From: JBBQXK01 sp038251625 | Lineage (GTDB): Bacteria > Pseudomonadota > Alphaproteobacteria > Rhodobacterales > Rhodobacteraceae | DNA: 41,194 nt | Assembly: GCA_038251625.1 (NCBI GenBank) | Contig: JBBSBE010000021.1 | Span: 1 to 41,194, forward strand | Direction of reading: 5' to 3' | Shown: piece after piece, positions 32,331-41,194 of the stretch | Layout of the letters: each line of letters opens with the position of its first letter | Numbering within the stretch: position 1 is the first letter of the stretch | Made by a program: the position numbers and the translations under genes | Notes under the pieces: generated by a model | What the model was told of the DNA's origin: nothing | Database searches by the model: none | The model's input: the letters and a program-made list of their open reading frames with translations, nothing else

Positions 32331-35300
32331 ATGGACGACGGCGGCGCAGCCGGCAAGGGACAAGCGGCGAAGGCAAAGCCTTCGGCGCCCGGCCCTCTGG
32401 TGCTGACACGGAAGGCCGAAACCCGCGCCAGCCGCCGCCGCCGCACGCGCCATGCCCGGGCGGCGCGGGGCGCGCCCTGGATGTTCATTGCCGTCATCGT
32501 GCTGGGCCTTCTGGCGGTCTTCGGGGGGCTTGCGCTGACCGGAAAGCCGATACGCCTGCCCGTCTGGGCCGTGGCCGAGGCCGAGGCGCGCATCAACACG
32601 GCCTTGCGCGATGCCGTGACGGGGCGGCCCGGTGTGGCGGGGCCGCCCATGGTTTCGCTTGGTGGGGCGGTGATCGTGATCGACCGGCGCGACTGGGCGC
32701 CCCGGCTGCTGCTGGAGGACCTGCGCGTCTTGCAGCCGGGGGGCGAGGCGCTGGTGACCATGCCCGAGGCGCGGCTCGCCTTTGATCCCGCATCCATCCT
32801 GACGGGAAAGCCCGCGCTGCGCAGCCTGCGGCTGATCGGCCCGCGCGTGGCCTTGCGGCGGCTGGAGGACGGGCGGTTCGACATCCGCTTTGGCGGGCAG
32901 ATGCCGCTGCCCGAATTTGCGAGCGTGGCAGAGGCGCTGGCCGCCGCCGAGGCGCTTTTCAAGCGGCCGGGTCTGGCCGCGCTGCAGAAGGTGGAAGCGG
33001 AAGGCCTGTCGGTGGTGGTCGACGACCGCCAGCAGGCGCGCGTGTGGCAGATGGGCGACGGGCGGCTGACGTTCGAGAACCGGGCGGATGCGCTTGCATT
33101 GGGCGTGGGGCTATCGCTGGTGAGCGGGGGCGAGGCCCCGGCGCAGGCGCGCCTGACGCTGGTGTCGTTCAAATCCAGCGCCGAGGCGCGGATGAGCGTG
33201 GGGGTGGATCAGGTGGCGGCCGCCGATATTGCCGCGCAATCGCCTGCGCTTGCGTGGCTTGGGCTGATCGCGGCGCCGATTTCGGGCAGCTTCGCCTCCA
33301 GCATCGATGCCGAGGGGCGGCTTGGATCGCTGGATGCGCGGCTGGAACTGGGGCAGGGCGCGCTCAGCCCCGGCAGCGGGGCGGCGCCGGTGGCGTTCGA
33401 CCGGGCGGGGATGTTCTTTACCGTCGATGCGGCGCGGGCGCGGATCGACCTGAACGAGCTGACGGTGGAAAGCCCCTCGCTGCGGCTTGCAGCCTCGGGC
33501 TATGCCTATCTGCCGGGTCTGGGCAAGGGGGTGCCGCAGTCGATCCTCGGCCAGATCGCGTTTCGACAGGTCCGGGTCGACCCCGAGGGGCTGTTCGACG
33601 CACCTGCCGAATTCAGCAGCGGTGCGCTGGATTTGCGGCTGCGGCTGGATCCTTTCCGGGTGGATATCGGCCAGCTTGCGCTGGTCGACGGCGCGCGGCG
33701 GCTGGTGGCCCATGGCCACATCGAGGCTGCGCGGGACGGCTGGCGCGTGGCAATGGATGTGGCGCTGGACGAGATCGACCACCGTCGCCTGATCGCGCTG
33801 TGGCCGGTGGCGCTGGTGCCGAAGACGCGCGAATGGCTGTCCGAGAATGTGGGTGACGGGACGCTATTTGACGTGCGCGCGGCGATGCGGCTGGCGCCCG
33901 GCACCGATCCGCGCGTGTCGCTGAGCTATGAATATTCGGGCGCGGGTGTGCGCTTCATGCGCAGCCTGCCCCCGATCGAGGACGGCTATGGTTATGCCAC
34001 GGTCGAGGGCACGCGCTACACGATGGTGCTGGATCGGGGCCGGGTTCTGCCGGGGCAGGGCGGGGCCATCAATGTGGCGGGGTCGGTCTTTACCGTGCCC
34101 GACATCACCGCCAAACCGTCGACCGCCGAGATCGATCTGCACACCGAAGGCAGTCTGACAGCCTCGCTTTCCCTTCTGGACATGGACCCGTTCAACTTTC
34201 TGACCAAGGCTGGCCAGCCGGTCGATCTGGGGGAGGGGCGCGCCTCGGTGCGGGCGGCGCTGCGGGTGCCGCTGGCGGCGGGCAGCCCCGATCAGGTGAC
34301 GTTTGACGTGACAGGCACGGTGCGCGACTTCCGGTCTGATACGCTGGTGCCCGGCAAGACAATCGAGGCGCCAGAACTGTCGGTGACAGCCAACCCGGCG
34401 CTTCTGGCCATCGCGGGCAAGGGCACGCTGGATGGTGTGCCCTTCGATGCGCGCTTCACCCAACCCCTGGGCAAGGGGGTGGTGGCGGCGGCGCAGGTGA
34501 CGGGCACTGTCGAGATCACACGCGCGGGGGCTGATCGGTTGCGGCTTGGGCTGCCTGCCACGCTGATTTCCGGCCGCACGGAAGGGGCGGTGACGCTGGA
34601 TCTGCCGCGCGGCGAGCCGCCGCTTTTGCGTCTGACGTCGCAATTGCAGGGGGCGGGCCTGTCGGTGCCCCAGCTTGGCTGGTCAAAGCCCGCAGGCAGC
34701 GCAGGTCGGCTGGATGTGACGGCACGGCTTGGCAGCCCTGCACGGGTGGAGCGGCTGCAACTTGAGGCATCGGGGCTGCTGGCCGAAGGATCGGTCGGCC
34801 TGAACGCCGACGGCACGCTGGCGCTTTTGCGGTTTGACCGGCTGCGCGTGGGCCAGTGGCTGGATGCCCAGGTGGACCTGCGCGGTCAGGGCGGCGCGCG
34901 CGCGCCCAGCGTGACGGTCTTGGGCGGCAGCCTTGATCTGCGGCGCCTTGGTACGCGGGGCGGCGGCGGTGGCGGGTCGGGTGGCGGGCCTGTCGAGGTG
35001 GCGCTAGACCGGGTGATCGCATCGGAGGGCATTGCCTTTACGGGACTGCGCGGCCGGTTTGACAGCACCGGGGGGCTGTCGGGGCAGTTCAGCGCCGGGG
35101 TGAATGGCCAAGGTGCCGTGTCGGGCACCGTGACGCCGGAGCGTGGCGGGTCCAATGTCCGGATGGTTTCTGACGACGCGGGCACGGTTCTGTCCGCAGC
35201 GGGCATCTTTCCCAACGCGCGCGGTGGAACGCTTGAGGCCAGCCTGCGCCCCGCGCGCACGGGCAGCGATCTGGTGGGCGACCTTGCCATCCGCAACGTG

Positions 35301-35783
35301 CGGGTGCGCAACACGCCCGTGCTGGCCGAGTTGATCAACGCGATCTCGGTGGTGGGGCTTCTTGAGCAGCTTGACGGGCAGGGCCTGACCTTCAGCAATG
35401 CCGACGCCAAGTTCCGCCTGACGGATACGTTGGTCGAGGTGACGGACGGCGCGGCGGTGGGGGCGTCGCTTGGGGTATCGCTGGCCGGGGTTTACGAATA
35501 CGCCACGCGGCGGTTGCGGATGCAGGGCGTGATTTCGCCTGTCTATCTGGTCAACGGGATCGGTGCGGTGCTGACACGGCGGGGCGAGGGGTTGTTCGGT
35601 TTCAATTACCAGCTTACCGGCACGGCAGACAAACCCGATGTGAGCGTCAACCCGCTGTCGATCCTCACGCCGGGGATGTTTCGCGAGATCTTCCGCAACC
35701 CTGCCCCGACGGCCAACAACCCGCGTGACGGCAGCGCCCCGCCGCCCGGTCCGCCTGCCCCGAAGGACGTATACGAAAGATGA
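32331..35783 (+). CDS. Large AsmA/YhdP-like envelope protein (DUF3971)
   Basis: 1150 residues. After a basic cytoplasmic leader (RRRRTRHARAARG), one inner-membrane helix (50–70) anchors a very long periplasmic part rich in short beta-strands. The middle (for example DITAKPSTAEIDLHTEGSLT and INVAGSVFTVPD) resembles the DUF3971 domain, and the end (VVGLLEQLDGQGLTFSNADA, RMQGVISPVYLVNGIGAVLT) resembles the AsmA-like C-terminal domain of YhdP/TamB relatives. These are thought to form a groove carrying phospholipids between membranes. A Gly-rich linker (RGGGGGGSGGG, near 880) and a Pro-rich tail follow. The start at 32331 is supported by GGAGAGG; an open frame reaching 31578 overlaps bcp on the other strand. 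It overlaps queA by ATGA. Confidence 0.85.
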   Translation: MDDGGAAGKGQAAKAKPSAPGPLVLTRKAETRASRRRRTRHARAARGAPWMFIAVIVLGLLAVFGGLALTGKPIRLPVWAVAEAEARINTALRDAVTGRPGVAGPPMVSLGGAVIVIDRRDWAPRLLLEDLRVLQPGGEALVTMPEARLAFDPASILTGKPALRSLRLIGPRVALRRLEDGRFDIRFGGQMPLPEFASVAEALAAAEALFKRPGLAALQKVEAEGLSVVVDDRQQARVWQMGDGRLTFENRADALALGVGLSLVSGGEAPAQARLTLVSFKSSAEARMSVGVDQVAAADIAAQSPALAWLGLIAAPISGSFASSIDAEGRLGSLDARLELGQGALSPGSGAAPVAFDRAGMFFTVDAARARIDLNELTVESPSLRLAASGYAYLPGLGKGVPQSILGQIAFRQVRVDPEGLFDAPAEFSSGALDLRLRLDPFRVDIGQLALVDGARRLVAHGHIEAARDGWRVAMDVALDEIDHRRLIALWPVALVPKTREWLSENVGDGTLFDVRAAMRLAPGTDPRVSLSYEYSGAGVRFMRSLPPIEDGYGYATVEGTRYTMVLDRGRVLPGQGGAINVAGSVFTVPDITAKPSTAEIDLHTEGSLTASLSLLDMDPFNFLTKAGQPVDLGEGRASVRAALRVPLAAGSPDQVTFDVTGTVRDFRSDTLVPGKTIEAPELSVTANPALLAIAGKGTLDGVPFDARFTQPLGKGVVAAAQVTGTVEITRAGADRLRLGLPATLISGRTEGAVTLDLPRGEPPLLRLTSQLQGAGLSVPQLGWSKPAGSAGRLDVTARLGSPARVERLQLEASGLLAEGSVGLNADGTLALLRFDRLRVGQWLDAQVDLRGQGGARAPSVTVLGGSLDLRRLGTRGGGGGGSGGGPVEVALDRVIASEGIAFTGLRGRFDSTGGLSGQFSAGVNGQGAVSGTVTPERGGSNVRMVSDDAGTVLSAAGIFPNARGGTLEASLRPARTGSDLVGDLAIRNVRVRNTPVLAELINAISVVGLLEQLDGQGLTFSNADAKFRLTDTLVEVTDGAAVGASLGVSLAGVYEYATRRLRMQGVISPVYLVNGIGAVLTRRGEGLFGFNYQLTGTADKPDVSVNPLSILTPGMFREIFRNPAPTANNPRDGSAPPPGPPAPKDVYER

Positions 35784-36820
35784 AGCTGGCCGATTTCGAT
35801 TTCGATCTGCCCGAGGCGTTGATCGCCACGCGGCCCGCGCGCCCCCGGTCTTCCGCGCGGCTTTTGGTGGTGGAACCGGGCCGGATGACGGATGGCCGGG
35901 TGACGGAACTGGTGGATTGGCTGGGGCCGGGTGACCGGTTGGTTCTGAACAACACCCGCGTGATCCCGGCGCGTCTGACCGGCACGCGCATGCGGGGGGA
36001 TGCCGTGGCAAAGGTGGAAGTGACGCTGCTGGAGCCTGTCGCGGCTGGCGGCTGGCGGGCGCTGGCGCGGCCTTTGCGCAAGCTGAAGGCGGGCGAGGTG
36101 ATCCGGTTTTCCGACCGGCTGTCGGCGGTGGTGGCCGAACGGGGCGAGGCGGACCTGCGGCTGGCGTTTGACGCGACGGGGGATGCGTTCGAGGCGGCGC
36201 TGGCCGAGGCGGGGCAGATGCCCCTGCCGCCCTATATCGCCGCAAAGCGCGCGCCCGACGCGCAGGATGCGACGGATTACCAGACCATCTTTGCGCGCCA
36301 TGCGGGGGCTGTGGCTGCGCCCACGGCCTCGCTTCATTTCGACGCGGCGCTTTTGGAGGCGTTGCGGGCAAAGGGCGTGGCCTTTACCGAAGTGACCCTG
36401 CATGTGGGCGCGGGGACATTCCTGCCGGTGAAAGTGGATGATGTGGCGACGCACCGGATGCATGCGGAATGGGGCGAGGTGACCCCCGGTGCGGCAGAGG
36501 CGATCAACGCGACCAAGGCGGCGGGGGGCCGTATCATCCCGGTCGGCACCACCGCGCTGCGGCTGATCGAAAGTGCTGCCCTGGCCGATGGCAAGGTGGC
36601 GCCCTTCCGGGGGGAGACGGATATCTTCATCTACCCCGGCTACCGCTTTCGCGTGACCGACGCGCTGATGACCAACTTTCACCTGCCGCAATCGACGCTG
36701 CTGATGCTGGTCTCTGCGCTGATGGGGCGCGCGCGGATGCTGGACGCCTATGCCCATGCGGTGGCAGAGGGTTACCGCTTCTTCAGCTATGGCGACGCGT
36801 CGTTGCTTCTGCCAGAGTAA
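35780..36820 (+). CDS. queA: S-adenosylmethionine:tRNA ribosyltransferase-isomerase (QueA)
   Basis: 346 residues, normal length. It transfers and isomerises the ribosyl part of SAM onto 7-aminomethyl-7-deazaguanine in tRNA, the step before queuosine. Family signatures are FDFDLPEALIATRPA (N-terminus), LVLNNTRVIPARL, LPPYI, DYQTIFARHAGAVAAPTASLHF, VTLHVGAGTFLPVKVDD, and TNFHLPQSTLLMLVSA. The start overlaps the AsmA-like gene's stop (ATGA), so translation is coupled to it, an unexpected partner. The tgt gene is not seen. Confidence 0.97.
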   Translation: MKLADFDFDLPEALIATRPARPRSSARLLVVEPGRMTDGRVTELVDWLGPGDRLVLNNTRVIPARLTGTRMRGDAVAKVEVTLLEPVAAGGWRALARPLRKLKAGEVIRFSDRLSAVVAERGEADLRLAFDATGDAFEAALAEAGQMPLPPYIAAKRAPDAQDATDYQTIFARHAGAVAAPTASLHFDAALLEALRAKGVAFTEVTLHVGAGTFLPVKVDDVATHRMHAEWGEVTPGAAEAINATKAAGGRIIPVGTTALRLIESAALADGKVAPFRGETDIFIYPGYRFRVTDALMTNFHLPQSTLLMLVSALMGRARMLDAYAHAVAEGYRFFSYGDASLLLPE

Positions 36821-36850
36821 AGGGCAGCGGTTTGCGCCGGGAGACACGGG

Positions 36851-37201
36851 ATGCTTTACCTTCTGGCAAAGGCGGCGCTGTCCGGGCTTGTCGTGGCGGT
36901 CGTGTCCGAGGTTGCGCGCCGCTCGGCCGGGCTTGGCGCTTTGATCGCGGCGCTGCCGATCGTGACGCTTCTGGCCGTGGGCTGGCTTTGGCGCGACACC
37001 GGCGATGCGGGTCGGATCGCGGATCATCTGGACGCCACGTTCTGGTACGTGCTGCCATCGCTGCCCATGTTCCTGCTTGTCCCGCGGCTCTTGCGGGGGG
37101 GATGGACGCTTGGCACGGCACTTGGCGCGGGCTGCGTGCTGACGATCCTGCTTTTTGCGCTGCTTCTCTGGCTTGGTCCGCGCTTTGGCCTGCGGCTTTA
37201 A
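36851..37201 (+). CDS. DUF3147 small membrane protein
   Basis: 116 residues with four hydrophobic segments (near 5–20, 28–46, 65–80, 88–108). It opens MLYLLAKAALSGLVVAVVSE and carries GALIAALPIVTLLAVGWLWRDTGD, followed by ATFWYVLPSLPMFLLVPRLL. This matches DUF3147, an integral membrane family of unknown function. The ATG follows GGGAGA after 5 bases. It is 30 bases downstream of queA in the same direction. Confidence 0.82.
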   Translation: MLYLLAKAALSGLVVAVVSEVARRSAGLGALIAALPIVTLLAVGWLWRDTGDAGRIADHLDATFWYVLPSLPMFLLVPRLLRGGWTLGTALGAGCVLTILLFALLLWLGPRFGLRL

Positions 37202-37379
37202 CCGGGGCGCGTCAACCGCCCGGCCCGGGTGCGGGCACAGGCGTTGCAGGCGGGAATGGGATGCAGGATGTCGCCCGGGTTGGCATTCGTGCCGTGCGAT
37301 GCGAGGTAGTCTGTCAAAACGGGAAGCGTAAGAATCGTGGCACCGTGTTCAGCGGTGCAGCGGGTAGCGGGGTTTGTGG

Positions 37380-38630
37380 ATGCTGGGTGTTCTGAGGGTC
37401 AGCTGGCCACTGCTGTTGGGGGTGCTGCTCCTGATGGTCGGAAACGGGGTGCAGGGCACGCTTCTGGGCATCCGTGGCGCGATGGAGGGGTTCTCCACCT
37501 ACGAGATGTCGTTCGTCATCTCGGCCTATTTCCTGGGTTTCCTTGGCGGATCGCGCCTGACGCCCGAACTGATCCGCCGGGTGGGGCATGTGCGGGTGTT
37601 TGCGGCACTCGGGTCGCTGATCTCGGCGATCCTTGTGCTTTATCCGGTGCTGCCCGATGTGATTGCGTGGACGGTCATGCGCGTGCTGATCGGGTTCTGC
37701 TTTTCCGGGGTCTATGTGACGGCGGAAAGCTGGCTGAACAATACCGCCACGAACGAGACGCGGGGGCGGGCGCTTTCGGCCTACATGATCGTGCAGATGC
37801 TGGGCATCATCACCAGCCAGGCGCTTTTGAATGTGGGCGACCCGTCAGGATTTTTGCTGTTCATCATCCCGTCGGTGCTGGTGTCGCTGGCCTTCACCCC
37901 GATCCTGCTGTCGGCCAGCCCCGCGCCTGTGTTTGAAACCACGCAGCCCCTGTCCTTTGGCCAGCTTTTCCGCATCTCGCCCCTGGGCTGTGCAGGGATG
38001 CTGCTGACGGGGGGGATCTTTTCGGCGATGTTCGGCATGGCGTCGGTCTGGGGCACGCTGGCGGGGCTGTCGGTGCGGGATCTGTCGATCTTCATCGGCG
38101 CGATCTACGTTGGCGGTCTGGTCCTGCAATATCCCATTGGCTGGGCGTCCGACCGGATGGACCGTCGTCAGTTGATCTTCGGCCTGTCGGTTGCCGGTGC
38201 CGCCGTGATGACCGTTGCGGTGGTGGTCGCGCCGCCGTTTCTGTTGCTGTTGGTCATAGCGCTTCTTCTGGGCGGGATAACCAACCCGCTTTATGCCTTG
38301 CTGATCGCACACACCAACGACTTCCTGAAGAAAGAGGATATGGCCGCGGCCTCATCCGGGCTGATATTCCTCAACGGATTTGGCGCGATCTTCGGGCCGC
38401 TGGTGACGGGCTGGATGATGACGCATCTGGGCCCGGGCGGGTTTTTCCTGTTCATCGGCATCCTGTTCGCCGGATTGGCCGCCTATTCGGCCTGGCGGAT
38501 GACACGGCGCGGGGCACCTGTGGAAACCGGGCAATTCGCGGGGATCGCACCCACGGCCTCGGCCCTCGCCGTCAGCGCGGTGATCGAGGAAAAGGGCACC
38601 GACATCGCGGCAGAGCCTGCCGCGCGCTGA
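37380..38630 (+). CDS. MFS transporter, YcaD-like
   Basis: 416 residues with about twelve hydrophobic segments and a polar tail of about 40 residues. The N-terminus reads MLGVLRVSWPLLLGVLLLMV, and the central signature YVTAESWLNNTATNETRGR (TM4–5 loop) is characteristic of the YcaD group of sugar- or drug-type MFS carriers of unknown substrate. Loop GWASDRMDRRQLIFG is the second-half counterpart of the family motif. I chose the ATG at 37380; a TTG two codons upstream is a minor alternative. The 178-base gap before it holds no recognisable gene. Confidence 0.85.
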   Translation: MLGVLRVSWPLLLGVLLLMVGNGVQGTLLGIRGAMEGFSTYEMSFVISAYFLGFLGGSRLTPELIRRVGHVRVFAALGSLISAILVLYPVLPDVIAWTVMRVLIGFCFSGVYVTAESWLNNTATNETRGRALSAYMIVQMLGIITSQALLNVGDPSGFLLFIIPSVLVSLAFTPILLSASPAPVFETTQPLSFGQLFRISPLGCAGMLLTGGIFSAMFGMASVWGTLAGLSVRDLSIFIGAIYVGGLVLQYPIGWASDRMDRRQLIFGLSVAGAAVMTVAVVVAPPFLLLLVIALLLGGITNPLYALLIAHTNDFLKKEDMAAASSGLIFLNGFGAIFGPLVTGWMMTHLGPGGFFLFIGILFAGLAAYSAWRMTRRGAPVETGQFAGIAPTASALAVSAVIEEKGTDIAAEPAAR

Positions 38631-38682
38631 CCTTGCCGCGCGATCCCGCAGGTGCCAGTCTTGCCGGGGCAGGAGGGAGATC

Positions 38683-39252
38683 ATGGACAAACCGCAGGAC
38701 GTGCTGGATTTCTGGCTGACCGATGTTGGCGAGGACGGGTGGTACAGCGGCGGTGCCGCGCTCGATGCCAGGTGTCGCGCGCGGTGGCTGGGCCTGTGGG
38801 AGGCGGCGGCGGGTGGCGCGCTTGAGGATTGGCTGACCGATCCGATGGGCCTTTTCGCCTTCGTCCTTGTGACCGATCAATTCTCGCGCAACATCCACCG
38901 CGACACGGCGCAGGCTTTCACTGCCGATGCCCGGGCGCGCGATGCGGCACGGCTTGGCGTGGCGCGGAACTGGGATCTGCAGATCGCGGCGCCCGAACGG
39001 CAGTTCTGCTACATGCCCTTCGTCCACCACGAGGATATGACCGATCAGGATTGGGCCGTTGTGTTGATGGCTGATCGTCTGCCGTCCGAGCCCGACAACC
39101 TGCTGCACGCCCGGGCGCACCGCGAGGTGATCGCGCGCTTTGGCCGCTTTCCCTTCCGCAATACGGCGCTCGGGCGCGACACGACGGAAGCCGAGGCTGC
39201 CTTCCTTGCCGATGGCGGATACGGCGCCATCGTCCGGTCGCTGGGCGGCTGA
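38683..39252 (+). CDS. DUF924 family protein
   Basis: 189 residues, all-helical, TPR-like. Typical patterns are VLDFWLTDVGEDGWYSGG at the start, FVLVTDQFSRNIHRDTAQAFTADA in the middle (LxLDQFPRN-like motif), and FCYMPFVHHEDMTDQD, then HREVIARFGRFPFRNTALGRDTT. The family's function is unknown. The ATG follows GGGAG with good spacing. It precedes the dihydrolipoyl dehydrogenase gene by 95 bases. Confidence 0.9.
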   Translation: MDKPQDVLDFWLTDVGEDGWYSGGAALDARCRARWLGLWEAAAGGALEDWLTDPMGLFAFVLVTDQFSRNIHRDTAQAFTADARARDAARLGVARNWDLQIAAPERQFCYMPFVHHEDMTDQDWAVVLMADRLPSEPDNLLHARAHREVIARFGRFPFRNTALGRDTTEAEAAFLADGGYGAIVRSLGG

Positions 39253-39253
39253 G

Positions 39254-39272
39254 CCATGCGCCCGGCGCATGG
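39254..39272 (+). terminator. Stem-loop behind the DUF924 gene
   Basis: CCATGCGC and GCGCATGG pair around a three-base loop, starting right after the stop. No T run, so it may only mark the 3' end. Confidence 0.35.
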
Positions 39273-39347
39273 TGCCCCGGCGGGGGCTTCGTTGCGTGGG
39301 CAGGCGGAATGGTTTAAGGCCAAACCACTTTCCCGAGGGAGGAACAG

Positions 39348-40742
39348 ATGGCGGCGCAGACATTCGACATGATCGTGATCGGGGCGGGCCCCGGCGGCTA
39401 TGTGGCCGCGATCCGGGGGGCGCAACTGGGCCTGAAGGTCGTATGCGTGGAGCGCGAGCATCTGGGCGGCATCTGCCTTAACTGGGGCTGCATCCCGACA
39501 AAGGCGATGCTGCGGTCGGCGGAGGTGTTCCACCTGATGCACCGTGCCAAGGAATTCGGGCTGACCGCTGACGGGATCGGGTATGATCTTGATGCGGTCG
39601 TCAAACGGTCGCGCGGGGTGGCAAAGCAGTTGTCGTCCGGTGTCGGGCACCTGCTGAAAAAGAACAAGGTGACGGTGGTGATGGGTACGGCCACGGTGAC
39701 GGCGCCGGGCAAGGTATCGGTCAAGACCGACAAGGGGACCGAGGATCTGGAGGCCCCCGCGATCATTCTGGCCACGGGCGCGCGGGCGCGCGAGTTGCCG
39801 GGGCTTGAGGCGGATCATGATCTTGTGTGGACCTACAAGGATGCGCTGGTGCCCAAGCGCATGCCGAAGAACCTGCTGGTCATCGGATCGGGCGCCATCG
39901 GGATCGAATTTGCCAGCTTCTTCAACACGCTGGGGGCCAAGACCACGGTGGTCGAGGTGATGGACCGTATCCTGCCGGTGGAGGATGCCGAAATCTCGGC
40001 CTTCGCGAAAAAGGCTTTCGCGAAGCAGGGCATGACGATCCTTGAAAAGACCACGGTCAAGAAGCTCGATCGCGGCAACGGCAAGGTGACCGCGCATCTG
40101 GAGGCGGGTGGCAAGACCACGAAAGCGGAGTTTGACACCGTGATTTCCGCCGTCGGCATCGTCGGCAACACCGAAGGTCTGGGGCTGGAGGCGCTGGGCA
40201 TCACCTTGGACCGCACGCATGTGGTGACGGATGAATATTGCCGCACCGGGGTGAAGGGCATCTATGCCATCGGCGATATCGCGGGCGCACCGTGGCTTGC
40301 CCACAAGGCCAGCCACGAAGGCGTGATGGTGGCGGAACTGATCGCAGGCGGGCATCCGCATGCGATCAAGCCGAACAGCATCGCGGGCTGCACCTATTGC
40401 CAGCCGCAGATCGCAAGCGTGGGGCTGACGGAAGAGAAGGCCAAGGCTGCGGGGCACGAGATCCGCGTGGGCCGTTTCCCCTTCATCGGCAACGGCAAGG
40501 CGATTGCGCTGGGGGAGAGCGAAGGCATGGTGAAAACCGTCTTCGACGCCAAGACAGGCGAGCTTTTGGGCGCGCATATGGTGGGGGCAGAGGTGACCGA
40601 GCTGATCCAGGGTTATGTGATCGGGCGGACGCTGGAGACGACAGAGGCCGAGTTGATCGAGACGGTCTTCCCGCATCCGACCCTCAGCGAGATGATGCAC
40701 GAGTCGGTGCTTGACGCCTACGGACGCGCGATCCACTTCTGA
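39348..40742 (+). CDS. lpdA: Dihydrolipoyl dehydrogenase (E3)
   Basis: 464 residues. The FAD site is IVIGAGPGGYVAAIRGAQLG, and the redox-active disulfide lies in GGICLNWGCIPTKAML (Cys43 and Cys48). The NAD-binding motif is VIGSGAIGIEFASFF, followed by YAIGDIAGAPWLAHKA, and the C-terminal catalytic dyad is in HPHPTLSE-like PHPTLSEMMHES (the His–Glu base). It reoxidises the lipoyl group of 2-oxoacid dehydrogenase complexes. No pyruvate or 2-oxoglutarate dehydrogenase genes are next to it, so which complex it serves is unknown. GGGAGG precedes the ATG. Confidence 0.96.
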   Translation: MAAQTFDMIVIGAGPGGYVAAIRGAQLGLKVVCVEREHLGGICLNWGCIPTKAMLRSAEVFHLMHRAKEFGLTADGIGYDLDAVVKRSRGVAKQLSSGVGHLLKKNKVTVVMGTATVTAPGKVSVKTDKGTEDLEAPAIILATGARARELPGLEADHDLVWTYKDALVPKRMPKNLLVIGSGAIGIEFASFFNTLGAKTTVVEVMDRILPVEDAEISAFAKKAFAKQGMTILEKTTVKKLDRGNGKVTAHLEAGGKTTKAEFDTVISAVGIVGNTEGLGLEALGITLDRTHVVTDEYCRTGVKGIYAIGDIAGAPWLAHKASHEGVMVAELIAGGHPHAIKPNSIAGCTYCQPQIASVGLTEEKAKAAGHEIRVGRFPFIGNGKAIALGESEGMVKTVFDAKTGELLGAHMVGAEVTELIQGYVIGRTLETTEAELIETVFPHPTLSEMMHESVLDAYGRAIHF

Positions 40743-40750
40743 CAGCAGGC

Positions 40751-40777
40751 GGAGCCACCTGCATGACAGGTGGCTCC
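40751..40777. terminator. Bidirectional Rho-independent terminator
   Basis: An 11-base perfect stem (GGAGCCACCTG/CAGGTGGCTCC) with a CATGA loop, with a short T run (CTGTTTT) 9 to 15 bases downstream. It lies between the convergent lpdA and DUF892 genes. Confidence 0.75.
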
Positions 40778-40791
40778 GTCGCCTTCTGTTT

Positions 40792-41194
40792 TCAGGCTGC
40801 GGTTTCAACCTGTGCGTGGCGGTTGATGCCCGCATCGGCGAGGGCAGTCAGGCCCGCGTCCGTCTTCCACTCTTCGTCCAGCGTGGCCTTCAGCAGCTTG
40901 GCGGTATCCTTCATGCCAAGTTCGTTGGCCCAACGGTGCAGCGTGCCGTAACGCGCCACTTCGTAATGCTCCACCGCCTGCGCCGACGAGATGAGACCGG
41001 CGTCGAGCGCGGGTGTATCGGCAAACTCGCCAATAATCTCTTCAGCTTCGGCCAGGATGCCTTCGATGGCATCGCAGGTCTTGCCGCGCGCGGGCTTGCC
41101 GAGGATTTCGAATACCTGCTGGAGCCGTTCGATCTGACCTTCGGTTTCCGCGCGGTGCGTTTCGAACGCCGCCCGCAGATCATCCGATTGTGCC
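40792..41194 (-). CDS. YciE/YciF-like ferritin-like protein (DUF892), N-terminus cut by window edge
   Basis: The leftward frame reads without a stop from the right edge to the TGA at 40792 (about 133 residues). It shows FETHRAETEGQIERLQQVFE, GKTCDAIEGILAEAEE, ALDAGLISSAQAVEHYEVAR and LDEEWKTDAGLTALAD, the signature of the DUF892/YciE-YciF four-helix family. The metal-binding residues E, H and E are present in these segments. Members are linked to general stress responses and share the ferritin fold. The beginning is outside the window. A GTG at 40974 is only internal. Confidence 0.9.
   Translation of the reverse strand, partial: AQSDDLRAAFETHRAETEGQIERLQQVFEILGKPARGKTCDAIEGILAEAEEIIGEFADTPALDAGLISSAQAVEHYEVARYGTLHRWANELGMKDTAKLLKATLDEEWKTDAGLTALADAGINRHAQVETAA

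Overview
The window is GC-rich chromosomal DNA with compact, often overlapping genes (ATGA and GTGA junctions). The gene content is that of an alphaproteobacterium of the order Rhodobacterales (Rhodobacter/Roseobacter type). The main clues are a C4-pathway 5-aminolevulinate synthase (hemA) next to a rodZ–ispG pair, a DUF5930-type M23 peptidase with a bactofilin, DUF1344, DUF455, DUF924 and DUF3147 proteins, and a release factor 2 without the programmed frameshift. The assignment to order is inference from protein families; genus cannot be told from the sequence alone. There are no IS elements, phage genes or CRISPR arrays.

Region 1 (1–6370) is a surface-sugar locus. A FkbM-type methyltransferase runs off the left edge. 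Rightward come a NeuC-like UDP-GlcNAc 2-epimerase and two tandem WaaA/GT30-like glycosyltransferases. Converging on them leftward are a Gfo/Idh/MocA dehydrogenase, a NeuA-like CMP-sugar synthetase and a short-chain dehydrogenase. The set looks like part of a pathway that makes, CMP-activates and transfers an acidic sugar of the nonulosonate/ulosonate type. The synthase (NeuB-like) and the remaining tailoring enzymes are not in the window. This is the best candidate for something undescribed.

Region 2 (6431–14408) holds tRNA-Val(TAC) directly in front of an SLC13/RCK_C permease, then a pirin, a Tat-exported PhoD-type phosphatase, tRNA-Asp(GTC) with a good promoter, a 416-base stretch without a recognisable gene, a small DUF1344 secreted protein, a GNAT acetyltransferase, an M20 peptidase and a small secreted protein of unknown function.

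Region 3 (14409–22129) is housekeeping metabolism: hemA with an FNR-like site upstream, rodZ-like, ispG overlapping a cupin gene, an MFS carrier, a DsbA-like oxidoreductase and a class I aminotransferase.

Region 4 (22179–32189) is dominated by the cell envelope: an AmiC-type amidase, a class A PBP (PBP1A), release factor 2, then a leftward group of DUF5930/M23 peptidase, bactofilin and a DHA2-type MFS exporter. Next to it lies an overlapping pair of a Bcp peroxiredoxin and a DUF455 ferritin-like protein. Region 5 (32331–41194) carries a large AsmA/YhdP-like protein overlapping queA, a DUF3147 membrane protein, a YcaD-like MFS carrier, DUF924, dihydrolipoyl dehydrogenase and a truncated YciE/YciF-type (DUF892) protein at the right edge.

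Three convergent gene pairs overlap or almost touch (3949–3962, 20107–20112, 27378–27384). Two strong bidirectional terminators separate other convergent pairs (11981–12004, 40751–40777).
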